A stretch of DNA of 19,627 nucleotides, taken from positions 180,187 to 199,813 of the forward strand of contig NW_003156244.1 in assembly GCF_000003605.2 (NCBI RefSeq). The letters are read 5' to 3'. A model generated the notes under the pieces. The model saw nothing but the letters and a program-made list of their open reading frames with translations. It had not been told where the DNA came from and made no database searches. Below, piece after piece: positions 18,886-19,627 of the stretch; within the stretch, counting starts at the first letter, position 1; each line of letters begins with the position of its first letter. The DNA is from Saccoglossus kowalevskii (lineage: Eukaryota; Hemichordata; Enteropneusta; Harrimaniidae). The translations under genes and the position numbers were made by a program.

Positions 18886-19627
18886 GTGAATAGGTGCAGG
18901 GTTGTGTGGTCAATCCTACATGGTTTTGTGACCAATCCCACATGATGATGTGGTGCAGGGTTGTATGGCAAATCCCACATGGTGAAGTGGTACTGGGTTG
19001 TGTGACCGATCCCACATGGTGAAGTGTTACTGGGTTGTGTGACCAATCCCACATGATGTTGTACCGGGCTGTGTGACCCATCGTACATGGTGAAGTGTTA
19101 CAGGGTTGTATGGCAAATCCCACATGGTGAAGTGGTACTGGGTTGTGTGACCAATCCCACATGATGTTGTACCGGGCTGTGTGACCAATCGTACATGGTG
19201 AAGTGTTACAGGGTTGTATGGCAAATCCCACATGGTGAAGTGGTACTGGGTTGTGTGACCGATCCCACATGGGGAAGTGGTACTGGGTTGTGTGACCGAT
19301 CCCACATGATGTTGTACCGGGCTGTGTGACCAATCCCACATGGGGAAGTGGTACTGGGTTGTGTGACCAATCCCACATGATGTTGTACCGGGCTGTGTGA
19401 CCAATCCCACATGGGGAAGTGGTACTGGGTTGTGTGACCGATCCCACATGGTGAAGTGGTACTGGGTTGTGTGACCAATCCCACATGATGTTGTACCGGG
19501 CTGTGTGACCAATCGTACATGGTGAAGTGTTACAGGGTTGTATGGCAAATCCCACATGGTGAAGTGTTACAGGGTTGTATGGCAAATCCCACATGGTGAA
19601 GTGGTACTGGGTTGTGTGACCAATCCC
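18886..19627 (+). repeat. Higher-order minisatellite of 37/34/37-bp units, running off the window edge
   Basis: There are twenty complete or near-complete tandem units plus a truncated last one. Three diverged units (18886-18922, 18923-18944 shortened, 18945-18981) are followed by 17 regular ones. Type A (37 bp) begins GTGAAGTGGTACTGGGTTGT, type B (34 bp) begins ATGTTGTACCGGGCTGTG, and type C (37 bp) begins GTGAAGTGTTACAGGGTTGT. All end in CATG. The order is A A B C A B C A A B A B A A B C C, then part of A. The array is still going at 19627, so its true length is unknown. The minus strand lacks stop codons in all three frames over most of it, which creates long but meaningless open frames. 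Confidence 0.95.

Larger units (their letters stand above)
2257..19627 (+). other. Intron 1 of the Fringe gene (5' donor seen, acceptor not in window)
   Basis: The donor is GTAATT at 2257-2262, which is acceptable but weak because +5 is T instead of G. I looked downstream for coding sequence that would continue the Fringe domain (the FTD segment, the DDD metal-binding motif or other conserved blocks) and found none on the plus strand. Everything from here to the edge is therefore read as one intron of at least 17.3 kb, filled with transposon remnants and a minisatellite. A short or divergent exon could have been missed. Confidence 0.65.

Noticed and set aside
18782-19594. 270-codon minus-strand open frame (and two overlapping ones) that would encode a HTTQYHF/MWDWSHNP repeat protein
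   Set aside because: It is entirely generated by the minisatellite. All three minus-strand frames are open because no unit contains a stop, and the frame rotates with each unit. There is no start context, signal or domain.
18886-19627. CRISPR-like array
   Set aside because: The units are contiguous with no unique spacers, and the window is clearly from an animal genome.

Overview
The window looks like nuclear DNA from an animal. It is AT-rich and gene-poor, and it carries many small DNA transposons, retroposon remnants, homopolymer runs and a satellite-like array. The only convincing coding sequence is one exon at 1621-2256 (+). It encodes a type II Golgi membrane anchor, a glycosylatable stem and the first ~31 residues of a Fringe-type glycosyltransferase domain, and it ends at a GT splice donor. 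The style of the repeats (short TIR elements and frequent TACATGTA and TACCGGTA octamers) suggests a marine invertebrate, perhaps a lophotrochozoan or an invertebrate deuterostome. That placement is inference; the sequence does not fix the species.

Layout. 1-1336 is the 5' flank, with a complete 161-bp hAT-type MITE (369-529) and a degenerate MITE copy (570-705). 1337-1620 is the proximal upstream or 5'UTR region, with a perfect hairpin and an upstream open frame that overlaps the Fringe start. 1621-2256 is Fringe exon 1. From 2257 to the end of the window (over 17.3 kb) I read the sequence as intron 1, because no continuation of the Fringe domain can be found.

The intron holds several insertions: a SINE-like insert with a 28-base A tail (2407-2686, minus); a hairpin-headed element with 157-bp tandem repeats (4552-4970); a piggyBac-like MITE (5716-5947); MITE-like sequences (7326-7487, 10617-10800, 16062-16269); and a complete but internally deleted non-LTR retrotransposon with 10-bp target-site duplications (9759-10338, minus). 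A higher-order minisatellite of three related 37/34/37-bp units runs from 18886 off the right edge.

Fringe elongates O-fucose on Notch EGF repeats, so the gene here belongs to the Notch-modifying glycosylation pathway. There is no operon-like organisation and no second gene to relate it to. Long reverse-strand open frames at the right edge come from the satellite and are not genes.
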